NCBI RefSeq assembly: GCF_900163755.1
Contig: NZ_FUKI01000126.1
Coordinates: 1-64,000 of the forward strand
Direction of reading: 5' to 3'
Origin: Crenothrix polyspora
Lineage (GTDB): Bacteria > Pseudomonadota > Gammaproteobacteria > Methylococcales > Methylomonadaceae
Length of the DNA: 64,000 bases
Positions 26,377-35,211 of the stretch are shown here, in pieces. Each line of letters starts with the position of its first letter. Position 1 is the first letter of the stretch. The notes beneath the pieces are model-generated. The model ran no database searches. It was not told the DNA's origin and was given only the letters and a program-made list of their open reading frames with translations. The translations under genes were made by a program, and so were the position numbers.

Positions 26377-27462
26377 ATGGGCTCTATACGCAAAATCATC
26401 CATATTGATATGGATGCCTTTTTTGCCGCTGTAGAGCAGCGTGATAATCCACAATATCGTAACAAACCTCTGATCGTCGGTGGTCAGCCGTTTGCCCGTG
26501 GCGTTGTTGCCGCCTGTAGTTACGAAGCTCGAAAATATGGCATTCATTCTGCCATGCCCTCTACCAAAGCGTATCGCTTGTGCCCACAGGCTATTTTCGT
26601 TAAGCCGCGCTTTGATGCCTATCTTGATGTCTCTCGGAGCATTCGCAGTATTTTTGCTGAGTTTACCGATATTATTGAACCTGTTTCATTAGATGAAGCG
26701 TATTTGGATGTCAGTGCTGTTAATCTGTATCAGGGTTCAGCAACCTTTATTGCCAATGCTATTAAAACCGCCATTTTGCACAAAACCCAGCTCACCGCAT
26801 CCGCTGGTGTGTCCTACAATAAATTTCTTGCCAAGATAGCTTCTGATATTAATAAACCCAATGGTTTATATTTAATTACACCTGAACAAGGTGGTGTGTT
26901 TGCTGAACAGCTTCCGATAGACAAGTTTCATGGCATTGGTAAGGCTACAGCGCAAAAAATGCGTAATCTGGGCGTGCATACTGGCAGTGATTTAAAAAAT
27001 ATTGCTCTGGAAATGTTGCAACAACACTTTGGTAAAGCGGGGTTGCACTATTATGATATTTGCAGAGGTGTAGATCACCGTCCTGTTAATAATCACAGAG
27101 TTTGTAAGTCGATAGGGGTGGAAATCACCTTGCAAGCAGACATTGTCACCCAGCACGATGTTGTTAATCATTTACAGGCACTGCTAAAAAAAGCCGTGTT
27201 AAAAGTTGCTGAAAAGCAGTTGTCTGCTTATGCAATTACGGTGAAGATAAAATATTATGATTTTATACAAATTACCCGTAGCCGCACGCTGACACAGGCG
27301 ATTACACCTGTGCTTAGCGCGCACCACCTGTTTGAGGATTTACTGAAAAATACTGATGTAGGTCGTCGCAGTGTGCGTTTATTGGGTATTACGTTGTCAT
27401 CGTTCAAACATTCTTCTGGCTTGCAACACGCTCAACAAATTGATCTGTTCGATAATCTCTGA
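26377..27462 (+). CDS. dinB: DNA polymerase IV
   Basis: 361 residues, a Y-family translesion polymerase. The catalytic carboxylates are present: IIHIDMDAFFAAVE (D11) and SLDEAYLDV. The helix-hairpin-helix FHGIGKATAQKMRNLGV and the little-finger domain follow. The C-terminal QQIDLFDNL resembles the beta-clamp binding motif QxxLxLF. No LexA-type box was recognised before DUF2333 or dinB. Confidence 0.95.
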   Translation: MGSIRKIIHIDMDAFFAAVEQRDNPQYRNKPLIVGGQPFARGVVAACSYEARKYGIHSAMPSTKAYRLCPQAIFVKPRFDAYLDVSRSIRSIFAEFTDIIEPVSLDEAYLDVSAVNLYQGSATFIANAIKTAILHKTQLTASAGVSYNKFLAKIASDINKPNGLYLITPEQGGVFAEQLPIDKFHGIGKATAQKMRNLGVHTGSDLKNIALEMLQQHFGKAGLHYYDICRGVDHRPVNNHRVCKSIGVEITLQADIVTQHDVVNHLQALLKKAVLKVAEKQLSAYAITVKIKYYDFIQITRSRTLTQAITPVLSAHHLFEDLLKNTDVGRRSVRLLGITLSSFKHSSGLQHAQQIDLFDNL

Positions 27463-27497
27463 GCTATTTTCTTGCCAGGCAAAGGCTTTATGCTTAT

Positions 27498-28022
27498 TTA
27501 CAGATACTGGTTTTTTAACGTGATGTAATGTTGATAGGAGTATTTTAGAAAGTCGTATTCGGAATCTTTTAGCATACGTATGCGTCTGGCTGGTGCGCCA
27601 ACATACAAATGACCGCTTTCCAATTTTTTCCCTGAAGGGACTAAAGAACCTGCACCAAGCATAACGTAATCTTCAATCACAGCATCATCCATGATAATGG
27701 AGCCCATGCCGATCAAACAATAATCACCGATGGTACAGGCGTGTACTACGGCGCGATGACCAATAGTAACGCCTTTGCCGATAACCAGCGGGTAACTTTT
27801 TTCTGAAAACGGTGTCGCATGAGAAACATGCAACACCGAGCCATCTTGAATATTAGTACCCGCACCGATGGATATGCTTTCAACATCGCCTCTAATAACA
27901 GTTGTTGGCCATATAGAGACATCATCACCGATGCTGACATTACCAATAACGACAGCGCTGTTATCGATGTAGACAGATGCGCCGATTATTGGATGTATGT
28001 TATTAAATTTTAAAACTGACAC
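27498..28022 (-). CDS. Gamma-carbonic-anhydrase-like hexapeptide protein
   Basis: 174 residues of left-handed beta-helix hexapeptide repeats (YIDNSAVVIGNVSIGDDVSIWPTTVIRGD), with zinc-ligand histidines in DGSVLHVSHATP and IGHRAVVHAC. This is the YrdA/CaiE/PaaY group. Some are true gamma carbonic anhydrases; activity cannot be decided here. Single gene, convergent with dinB. Confidence 0.9.
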   Translation of the reverse strand: MSVLKFNNIHPIIGASVYIDNSAVVIGNVSIGDDVSIWPTTVIRGDVESISIGAGTNIQDGSVLHVSHATPFSEKSYPLVIGKGVTIGHRAVVHACTIGDYCLIGMGSIIMDDAVIEDYVMLGAGSLVPSGKKLESGHLYVGAPARRIRMLKDSEYDFLKYSYQHYITLKNQYL

Positions 28023-28324
28023 GATGCACTACTCCTTGGCTAACTGTAAATTTTAATTATTCATATACGCAGATTACAGGGTAATAAGTGTATTGATTTC
28101 GACACAAAAGCTATTTTTGTTTACAGTGCTATTGGGGGTTGGTGCTATTTGTAAATACGACTGAAAAAACAAACAATTTCTGAGTGATTCATTAATTTGC
28201 TGCGATAGCGTACATTTTACCGAAGTATTTCAGTTTTTATGAGCTTAAAGCTAATATTTGCAAATATAATAAAAACGCCTGTTGGTGGCTAAAAGCGATA
28301 TCAATAGTTTTAGCTGAGGCGGAT

Positions 28325-28355
28325 ATCAGGCATCGACATTTATGCGATGCCTGAT
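28325..28355. repeat. Perfect 11-bp hairpin downstream of the Ala-rich lipoprotein
   Basis: ATCAGGCATCG and its complement flank a 9-base loop in the 359-bp gap 28023-28381. There is no T run on either side, so termination would not be classical. Nothing else was identified in the gap. Confidence 0.45.
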
Positions 28356-28381
28356 CAAAACAAAAAACCAGTAAATTGGTT

Positions 28382-29038
28382 TTAGTGGGCTATTTTTGCA
28401 CCTGCTTCCTTAATATCTTTGGTGACTGCTTTAGCGCCATCAACAGCTGCTGTGCCTGCTGTCGCTGCGCCTGCTGCTACTTTACCTGCCGCATCAGCTC
28501 CGGCGGCTTTAGTGCTATCTACTGCTTTACCTGTTGCATCTGCCGCCGCAGTGCCCGCCGCTTTAGCGCCATCTACCGCTTTGTCCGCGACATCAGTTAC
28601 AGCAGCACCCGCCGCTTTAGCACCGTCAACAGCCGCAGAACCTGCCGCCGCCGCACCGTCTACCGCTTTACCTGCCACATCAGTTGCAGCAGCGCCTACC
28701 GCTTTAGCACCGTCAACAGCCGCAGAACCTGCAGCGGCTGCGTCTTCTGCTACGTTACCCGCTGCATCAGTTGCAGCAGCGCCCGCTGTTTTAGCGGTAT
28801 CAACTACGGCAGCACCGGCATTAGCTGCGCCGTCAACGGCTTGGCTAGTCGCATCTTTAGCAGCACCAACAGCAGATTCTGTTGTTGATTTAACAGAGTC
28901 AATAACAGAGCTGGCTTTAGATTCTTGCTGTGTAGCGTGTCTGTCGTTAGCGGGTGGTGTGCCTTGATCTTCTGCGCCACAACCTGCAAGCAATGCTAAG
29001 CTAACTAGGCTCGTTGCTATAATTTCTTTAGTTTTCAT
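28382..29038 (-). CDS. Ala-rich lipoprotein with 11-residue repeats
   Basis: 218 residues. A lipoprotein signal ends in LLAGC; the mature part, after a polar spacer, is about 170 residues built from a degenerate 11-mer of the type (A/T)VDGAKAAGAA. The pattern of small residues with regularly spaced D and K recalls LEA-type proteins and apolipoprotein-like amphipathic helices. No catalytic feature is present. The repeated DNA creates a long open frame on the opposite strand, which is an artefact. It is possibly a stress or envelope-spacer protein. Confidence 0.8.
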   Translation of the reverse strand: MKTKEIIATSLVSLALLAGCGAEDQGTPPANDRHATQQESKASSVIDSVKSTTESAVGAAKDATSQAVDGAANAGAAVVDTAKTAGAAATDAAGNVAEDAAAAGSAAVDGAKAVGAAATDVAGKAVDGAAAAGSAAVDGAKAAGAAVTDVADKAVDGAKAAGTAAADATGKAVDSTKAAGADAAGKVAAGAATAGTAAVDGAKAVTKDIKEAGAKIAH

Positions 29039-29328
29039 AAATATACCCTATTTTATTAAATTTATAAGACCTGATATTACCCAGAAAAACACTAGGATCA
29101 ACTTCCAATACTATCACGATTATTCATCGCACATTAGAAAAATACACGCTAGCATAGCCATGAGATTTATCAGCGAACAATTGTAAGCTATTCTATGGTT
29201 TTTTTTAGTATTTGCAATAATAATGGTCAATTTAATCCTATGGTTACAGGGTACATTTAAAAATTATTGCAGGTGTTATGGTTGCATAAGCCAAATATTT
29301 TTACAAGATTTCAAATAAATCACCCTTA

Positions 29329-29427
29329 GGAACGCGCACGAAATAACTTGAGCAAGTTCATGCTTCGACAGGCTCAGCACGAACGGTGGTGGCGTTTAAG
29401 TTGTTCAAGTTATTTCATGCACGTTCC
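29329..29427. mobile_element. Composite REP element, family A, copy 1
   Basis: A 99-bp unit with about 30-bp imperfect inverted ends (GGAACGCGCACGAAATAACT at the left; the right end is its near complement) around a REP core CTTCGACAGGCTCAGCACGA. It is flanked by TTA on both sides. A second copy of identical length lies inverted at 35015. It sits in the 411-bp gap 29039-29449, which otherwise holds nothing recognisable. Confidence 0.75.
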
Positions 29428-29449
29428 TTAATACATAGTCTAGCGACAA

Positions 29450-30517
29450 TCAGTAGGATTTTTTTATAACGGCAAGGGTAATAAATAATACCAAAGCGCT
29501 GGGGAAAATAGCCACTAAAGGTGCATTAAATTCATAAATTAAGCCCATATGGCTAGCAATTTTATCGACAATATTAAAGCTCATGCCAATTACCACACCT
29601 ATCATAATCCGACTGCCAGCACTGATGCCGCGCTTAATACCTATCACAAAAGGTACAGAAATTAATAGCATAACAAAGGTGACTAACGGATTAACAATAC
29701 GTCCCCAAAAGGCTAGCTCAAAAGTGAGTGATTTTTGGTGATTGTCTTGCAGAAAATCAACATAAGTAGCCAAATCGTAAAGCGATAAATTATTAGGATC
29801 TACGGTAACCATTTTAAAAAGCTGTGGATCAATCGACGATTGCCATAAACGTTGCCGTTGTTTAACAACGTGCATTTGTTGTGACGATACCAATGATTGC
29901 CGAGGCTGTTCTAAACGCCATTGTTGCTTACCCAAAAAAGTGGCTTGCTGAGCGTAAGTAGCGCTGTGTAAATGGTGCTGTTTATCGATTTCATAGAGAT
30001 TAATGTTGGCCAATTTACCGTCATCTTGTATGCGCCTGACATTAATAAATTGATTATTTTCACGTAGCCATAGTCCGTAGCGCGAGTGCATAATAGCATT
30101 GGGATTTTGCGACAGTATCTTGATTTTTTGTCCCATGCGTTCGCCTAATGGCGCAATAAATTCGCCAACTAAAAAAGCAATAGTGACTAGCACGGCACCT
30201 GCTAATAGTGTGGATTTTACGATGCCTGAGATGGCTAGCCCAGACGATTGCATAGCAATTAATTCACGGTTATTGGCCATATTACCCAAGACAAATAGAC
30301 TGCCCAATAACGCGGCGGCGGGTATGAGTTCATAAATAACTGTGGGTGAAGTGAGTGCGACATAGTAAAAAATTTCTTTTAAACCGTAATTATTTTTACC
30401 AAGGTAGCCTAATTCATCGCTGAAGGTGAATAAATTGAATAAAGTTAATAAACAAACTAAGGCAACAAAAGAACCTTTTAGAATTTCTTTAACGATATAA
30501 AGCGTTAAGACGTTCAT
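29450..30517 (-). CDS. lptG: LPS export permease LptG
   Basis: 355 residues with the YjgP/YjgQ fold: three helices (from residue 10), a periplasmic beta-jellyroll domain (about 130-260, NQFINVRRIQDDGKLANINLYEID) and three helices. Together with LptF it forms the membrane part of the LptB2FG ABC exporter that moves lipopolysaccharide. It overlaps lptF by 4 bp, so translation is coupled. Confidence 0.94.
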   Translation of the reverse strand: MNVLTLYIVKEILKGSFVALVCLLTLFNLFTFSDELGYLGKNNYGLKEIFYYVALTSPTVIYELIPAAALLGSLFVLGNMANNRELIAMQSSGLAISGIVKSTLLAGAVLVTIAFLVGEFIAPLGERMGQKIKILSQNPNAIMHSRYGLWLRENNQFINVRRIQDDGKLANINLYEIDKQHHLHSATYAQQATFLGKQQWRLEQPRQSLVSSQQMHVVKQRQRLWQSSIDPQLFKMVTVDPNNLSLYDLATYVDFLQDNHQKSLTFELAFWGRIVNPLVTFVMLLISVPFVIGIKRGISAGSRIMIGVVIGMSFNIVDKIASHMGLIYEFNAPLVAIFPSALVLFITLAVIKKSY

Positions 30518-31650
30518 TGTTTGGCCTTAGCGTTAATTTTTATGAGTAACCACTGCCAGCCATAAAGTCGCATTAGTAATAGTGCGCCTACCAGTAAAAA
30601 TAATGCATTAACACCGACTACACCCAGTTCAGTTGGCAGTGTGCCGTTGCTTACCCAAGCTTGACTGACACGGGTAAAATTGCTGTAGGTAAAATAAATA
30701 AGAAACCCTATTGCAATATTGCCATATACACCGCCGCGTGGTGACATTTGCGCCAATGGCACGGCTAAAAAAGCCAGTAATAACACACTCAGCGGTGCAA
30801 AGCAGCGGCGTTGTAATTCGGCAATATCTACCAAAGCACTTGAGTGCCATAAATCGCTACTGGTCATGGCTTCGCGTGGAAAACTGAGCGCGGAATTTTT
30901 GCCTTCTATTTGCACAGAATATTCATCAAAAGCTTCAATGACGTAATTAAATGCGCCAGGTTGTCCTTGCGCTCGCTCACCGTGTTCAAAAACCATGTAG
31001 CGGCCATCGGGTAGATCTACTATGCTTGCTGTTTCAGCGGTAATAATACCGACATCGTTTTTATTGCGCTGTTGTACAAACACCTGGTGCATTTTTTTGT
31101 TGGCATCAATGTGTTCAACATAAAAAACCAAATCGCCATGACTGTATTCACTGAATTTTCCAGCGGCAATGCCTCTTAAGTCAGCCGTTTGCTTGTCGCG
31201 GTGCATTAGTTTTTCCATGCCAGCTTCGGCCCACGGCGACAATAGCATTGATAGCCCCGTGGTCACTATACTCAAAGGTAATAACAAAGTGAATACGGCG
31301 CGATAAATTGTGCTTGAACCCCCGCCTGCTGAGGCCACTGCCGCCATTTCTTGGTCTTTATACATGCGGCCAAAGACCATTAATACTGCCATAAAGACGG
31401 CTGCCGGTAGTAGGTCAACACTGATAATGATTGATTTAAGGGCAAGCATGGTCAGTAATGTTTCATTAGAAAGTTGGCCGTCTACGGCTTTATCCAAAAT
31501 TCTGATAAAAGCGCGGCTGACGATAATCACCACAATCACCGACCACACGGATAGCAGTGTTTTTAATAAATCCACTACAATCATTTTATCGAATACCGTA
31601 ATCCAGGGTCGATTTACCTTGTTATATGCTTTGGAACTTCGTGCTTGCAA
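30514..31650 (-). CDS. lptF: LPS export permease LptF
   Basis: 378 residues of the same fold as LptG: MIVVDLLKTLLSVWSVIVVIIVSR near the start, the periplasmic domain in the middle (about 150-260), and the coupling segment LLPAAVFMAVLMVFGRMYKDQEM typical of the family. Divergent from pepA with 272 bp between, an arrangement conserved in gammaproteobacteria. No sigma-E site was recognised. Confidence 0.94.
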   Translation of the reverse strand: MQARSSKAYNKVNRPWITVFDKMIVVDLLKTLLSVWSVIVVIIVSRAFIRILDKAVDGQLSNETLLTMLALKSIIISVDLLPAAVFMAVLMVFGRMYKDQEMAAVASAGGGSSTIYRAVFTLLLPLSIVTTGLSMLLSPWAEAGMEKLMHRDKQTADLRGIAAGKFSEYSHGDLVFYVEHIDANKKMHQVFVQQRNKNDVGIITAETASIVDLPDGRYMVFEHGERAQGQPGAFNYVIEAFDEYSVQIEGKNSALSFPREAMTSSDLWHSSALVDIAELQRRCFAPLSVLLLAFLAVPLAQMSPRGGVYGNIAIGFLIYFTYSNFTRVSQAWVSNGTLPTELGVVGVNALFLLVGALLLMRLYGWQWLLIKINAKAKQ

Positions 31651-31922
31651 ACGACTCTCTCCCCATTAAAACAGCGGTTATGTTGTATAATTTTACTGAT
31701 ATACCTTAAAAATATAAAAAATCGGCAAATACTGCATTCAGTTGGTTGATTTTGTATTTTTAAGCTTGTTTTTTTCGGTCTTTCATTTTAAAGCGCGATA
31801 AAAAACTATGATACCTGTGTAAGCCGAGCAAAAAGCCTGCTCACTTTACACCGCCCTATTATTTGTTCCACTTAAAATGGCTAACCTCTTTTTTATACAG
31901 CACCTAAACGGATATACATACG

Positions 31923-33413
31923 ATGGACTATTTTATAGAAAACGCCCCCTTAGAAACACTGGCTTGTGATTGTGTCATCATCGGCGTTTATCAAGATCAG
32001 CAGTTATGTTTACCCGCTAACGCGCTGGACAATAGCACGCGCGAGGTAATTAACGGCGTGATTAATCGCGGCGATATCAAAGGCAAAATGGGCGAAACCA
32101 CGTTAATTAATGTGTTGCCCAATAGTTTATTAACACGCATTTTACTGGTCGGACTGGGTGAAAATAAACCTTTATCTAGCAAAGCCTATCGAAAAATACT
32201 GTCCAGTGCAGTTAACAGCTTAAAAAAACCGCATATTAAAGTTATTGTGTGCAGTTTGGCTGAGTGTGCAGTGCTTAACAGCGATTGGCAATGGAAGACG
32301 CGGCAAGTGGTGGAAATGTTTAGCGATGCGGTTTATCAGTTTACAGCGCTTAAAACGGATAAAGAGATTGACAGTAAACTGGAAAAAATCATCATTAGCG
32401 TGCCCACAGCGCAAAATAGCTTAGCACACGCAGGCTTGGCTCAAGGGTTGGCGATTGCCGGTGGCGTTACCTTAACCAAGCATTTGTCTGATTTACCCGG
32501 TAATGTGTGTACGCCGACGTTTTTGGCCGAACAAGCCATTGCGCTGGGCAAAACATCTGCCAAGCTCAGTATCAATATTCTCGAAGAAGCTGACATGGCG
32601 GCTTTGGGTATGCAAGTTTTCTTGTCGGTAGCGCGCGGTAGTCGTGAACCGGCTAAATTAATTTGCATTAATTATCAAGGCGGCGACAAAAACACTAAAC
32701 CGATCGTTTTAGTTGGCAAAGGCCTTACTTTTGATGCCGGTGGTATTTCATTAAAACCAGGCCCTGGTATGGATGAAATGAAATACGATATGTGCGGTGG
32801 CGCGGCGGTTTTAGGTACGTTACAAGCTGCTGCTCAGATGAATTTACCACTGAACATCATCGGCTTGATTCCATCTTCTGAAAACCTGCCCGATGGTAAC
32901 GCCGGCAAACCGGGTGACATCTGGAAAAGCATGTCGGGTAAAACTGTGGAAATTTTAAATACCGATGCCGAAGGCCGGTTAATACTTTGCGATACCTTAA
33001 CTTACGCAGAAAGATTCAACCCTGATGTGGTAATAGATTTGGCAACCTTAACGGGGGCGTGCTTAGTGGCATTAGGTCGCGTACCCAGTGGTTTGTTAGG
33101 TAATGACGATGCGCTGTGTAACGATTTGTTAGCGGCCAGTGAAACCGCCAATGACAGTGTCTGGCGCTTGCCATTGTGGGAGGAATACCAAGAGCAATTA
33201 AAATCCAATTTTGCTGATCTGGCTAATATTGGCAGTAAAGACGGTGGTACGATTACCGCTGCGTGTTTCTTATCACATTTTACTAAAAACTTCCGCTGGG
33301 CACATTTGGATATCGCTGGTACAGCGTGGCGTTCTGGTGCTACGAAAGGTGCAACTGGTCGGCCTGTGCCGCTGTTGATGCAGTATTTGATTAACCGCAC
33401 TAACGCGCTGTAG
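31923..33413 (+). CDS. pepA: Leucyl aminopeptidase PepA
   Basis: 496 residues of the M17 family. The C-terminal catalytic domain holds the metal ligands: VGKGLTFDAGGISLKPG (K and D) and NTDAEGRL (D and E), with the bicarbonate-site arginine in that motif. PepA is a manganese/zinc aminopeptidase and in enterobacteria also a DNA-binding accessory factor for Xer recombination. The latter is notable because xerC is broken in this genome. It is 6 bp before holC. Confidence 0.95.
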   Translation: MDYFIENAPLETLACDCVIIGVYQDQQLCLPANALDNSTREVINGVINRGDIKGKMGETTLINVLPNSLLTRILLVGLGENKPLSSKAYRKILSSAVNSLKKPHIKVIVCSLAECAVLNSDWQWKTRQVVEMFSDAVYQFTALKTDKEIDSKLEKIIISVPTAQNSLAHAGLAQGLAIAGGVTLTKHLSDLPGNVCTPTFLAEQAIALGKTSAKLSINILEEADMAALGMQVFLSVARGSREPAKLICINYQGGDKNTKPIVLVGKGLTFDAGGISLKPGPGMDEMKYDMCGGAAVLGTLQAAAQMNLPLNIIGLIPSSENLPDGNAGKPGDIWKSMSGKTVEILNTDAEGRLILCDTLTYAERFNPDVVIDLATLTGACLVALGRVPSGLLGNDDALCNDLLAASETANDSVWRLPLWEEYQEQLKSNFADLANIGSKDGGTITAACFLSHFTKNFRWAHLDIAGTAWRSGATKGATGRPVPLLMQYLINRTNAL

Positions 33414-33419
33414 GCGATT

Positions 33420-33848
33420 ATGCCCGCTATCAGTTTTTATATACTGGCGAGCGAGTCCACTGCGGAACGCGATGTATTTGCCTGCAAATTAATCGAAAAA
33501 ATTTACCGCAGTGGTGCGTGTGCTTACGTACTTACTGATAACGCGCAACAAAGTCAGTTATTTGATCGCCTGCTGTGGACGTTCAGAGCAGGCAGTTTTA
33601 TTCCACACCAAACGCATACCGGCACATTGCCCACAGCTGAAAATGCTATATTGATCGGTTCAGATACGCCACCGGAACACTGGCAAAAAACGCTTATTAA
33701 TGTGTCGTCGCACTGCCCACAAAATTTTGCAAAATCTGAACGGATACTGGAAATATTGGATAATAGTGTAGCGGCTAAAACTTTAGGCAGAGATCGTTAT
33801 CGGCGTTATCAACAAGCCGGTATTGCGATAACTACCCATAAAATGTGA
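33420..33848 (+). CDS. holC: DNA polymerase III chi subunit HolC
   Basis: 142 residues: the HolC fold (MPAISFYILASESTAERDVFACKLIEKIYRSG, LLWTFRAGSFIPHQ). Chi links the clamp loader to SSB. pepA-holC is conserved in gammaproteobacteria, usually followed by valS; here the order is interrupted by a 127-bp repeat element and a convergent metalloprotease gene. Confidence 0.92.
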   Translation: MPAISFYILASESTAERDVFACKLIEKIYRSGACAYVLTDNAQQSQLFDRLLWTFRAGSFIPHQTHTGTLPTAENAILIGSDTPPEHWQKTLINVSSHCPQNFAKSERILEILDNSVAAKTLGRDRYRRYQQAGIAITTHKM

Positions 33849-33899
33849 TGAGGGATTTTAAGGGTGTGGCGAGAAAAAATCTATCTGACATTACTCAAT

Positions 33900-34026
33900 A
33901 CAGCGTTTTCACAGTTTAATAGTTACAGCGTAACCGTTTGTGCTGAGCCTGTCGAAGTGTGCCGTTCATGCTTCGATAAGCTCAGCACGAACGGTGGCTG
34001 TAACTGTCCTAAATTGAAAACGCTGT
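33900..34026. mobile_element. Composite REP element, family B, copy 1
   Basis: 127 bp with 12-bp inverted ends ACAGCGTTTTCA/TGAAAACGCTGT. The interior has a pair of REP-type palindromes (GTGCTGAGCCTGTCGAAG and its inverted partner with GATAAGCTCAGCACGAAC). A second copy of identical length is at 54834, inverted. It fills the gap between holC and the YgjP-like gene. Confidence 0.8.
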
Positions 34027-34035
34027 AAATGGTTT

Positions 34036-34539
34036 TTAATAAAGTTGCCCGACCAAATCAAGGTAAGTTAAATACAGTCGCATATCAAATTCTAACTGAT
34101 GATAATCAGCTTCCATATGTTGGCATAAGTTATAAAACGCTTTGTTGTGCTGTTTTTCTCGGATGTGTGCCAGCTCATGCACAACAATCATTTTTAAAAA
34201 CCCAAGTGGCGCAGTTTTAAAAACTGAGCCAATGCGAATTTCATTTTTTGCTTTTAAGTTGCCGCCTTGTACTCTGGAGACAAAAGTATGTAATCCCAGC
34301 GCCTGATGGAGTACATCGATTTTATCATCGTAAATGACTTTGCTCAGTGGGCTGGATTGTCGTAGGAAGTGGTTTTTAATGTCCACGGTATAGCTATAAA
34401 GCGCCTTATCGGTGCGAATATCATGGGTGATGGGGTATTTTTTTAGCAATAGCTCGGCTAATTTATGGGTGCTGATGAGTGTCTGTACTTGCTCTGTAAT
34501 GTTGGCTGAATAGCCGGCTAAATATTTTAATGGTTTCAT
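34036..34539 (-). CDS. YgjP-like zinc metallopeptidase
   Basis: 167 residues with the metallopeptidase motif HELAHIREKQHNKAFYNLC: H-E-x-x-H plus the third histidine in KQHN, as in the YgjP/SprT-like DUF45 family. The N-terminal half is unusually polar. Function of the family is unsettled (DNA-associated or general protease). It ends 10 bp from the repeat element. Confidence 0.88.
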   Translation of the reverse strand: MKPLKYLAGYSANITEQVQTLISTHKLAELLLKKYPITHDIRTDKALYSYTVDIKNHFLRQSSPLSKVIYDDKIDVLHQALGLHTFVSRVQGGNLKAKNEIRIGSVFKTAPLGFLKMIVVHELAHIREKQHNKAFYNLCQHMEADYHQLEFDMRLYLTYLDLVGQLY

Positions 34540-34583
34540 TTTGGGTGCAGGTATTTAACGCAGATGGGGTTTGCGACAGTATG

Positions 34584-34889
34584 TTAATCCCATGGCGGTG
34601 CAGCCCCTTTATAGGCGATAAAATTTTTATCTGCTGCGTAAGTTATCACGCCAGTAGCATCAGTTGACACGCTGGTTTTTGTGGCTATTGTTGACGCTTT
34701 AGGCTTATTTGTACGGGGTGTGGCAGTGTCTATTGTCTCTGAAGGTATATGCCACTGTGCAAAAAGTGCAATGTCCTTATCAGCAGGTACATACCATTTT
34801 TTAAGCGTTGCATCCCATTTTGCTCCCAGTGCTTTGGCAGCATCTTTTTGTGCAAAAGCGACAGTGAGATAAGTTTTTGATGGTGTCAT
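34584..34889 (-). CDS. DUF5710-domain protein
   Basis: 101 residues from ATG 34889; a longer upstream frame seems unlikely. The N-terminal half is a DUF5710 domain: TYLTVAFAQKDAAKALGAKWDATLKKWYVPADKDIALFAQW, often seen in DNA primase- or helicase-associated proteins as a nucleic-acid-binding or substrate-recognition module. The C-terminal half is Thr/Ala-rich and low in complexity. Same strand as the YgjP-like gene, 45 bp apart. Confidence 0.8.
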   Translation of the reverse strand: MTPSKTYLTVAFAQKDAAKALGAKWDATLKKWYVPADKDIALFAQWHIPSETIDTATPRTNKPKASTIATKTSVSTDATGVITYAADKNFIAYKGAAPPWD

Positions 34890-35014
34890 GTGATGTGCAG
34901 TAGCGTAGGGCGGACAACTTAGATTTGGCAATGTGCTTGCAGGAAGATAACATTGTAAATTTCAACTTGGTAAAAGTCCATGTAAAGCACAAGCCGCAGG
35001 TTAAATTTTGCTTG

Positions 35015-35113
35015 GGAACGTGCATGAAATAACTTGAACAACTTAAACGCCACCACCGTTCGTGCTGAGCCTGTCGAAGCATGAACTTGCTTAAGTTATT
35101 TCGTGCGCGTTCC
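35015..35113. mobile_element. Composite REP element, family A, copy 2
   Basis: 99 bp, the reverse complement of the copy at 29329 with only one clear internal mismatch. The near-identity suggests recent movement or gene conversion. It lies between the DUF5710 gene and amtB. Confidence 0.75.
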
Positions 35114-35211
35114 TTAGTATGAAAACAGATAGACCAGTCAGCTTTTAGAAATCTGACTGGTCTGAGTGTACAATTTTGGGGTTAGATTAGAAACATTGTT
35201 CGGGGTATTTT

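Noticed and set aside
28419..28967. Long Ala/Pro-rich reading frame opposite the Ala-rich lipoprotein
   Set aside because: It is the mirror of a repetitive coding sequence; it has no signal peptide or ribosome site and its composition follows from the other strand.
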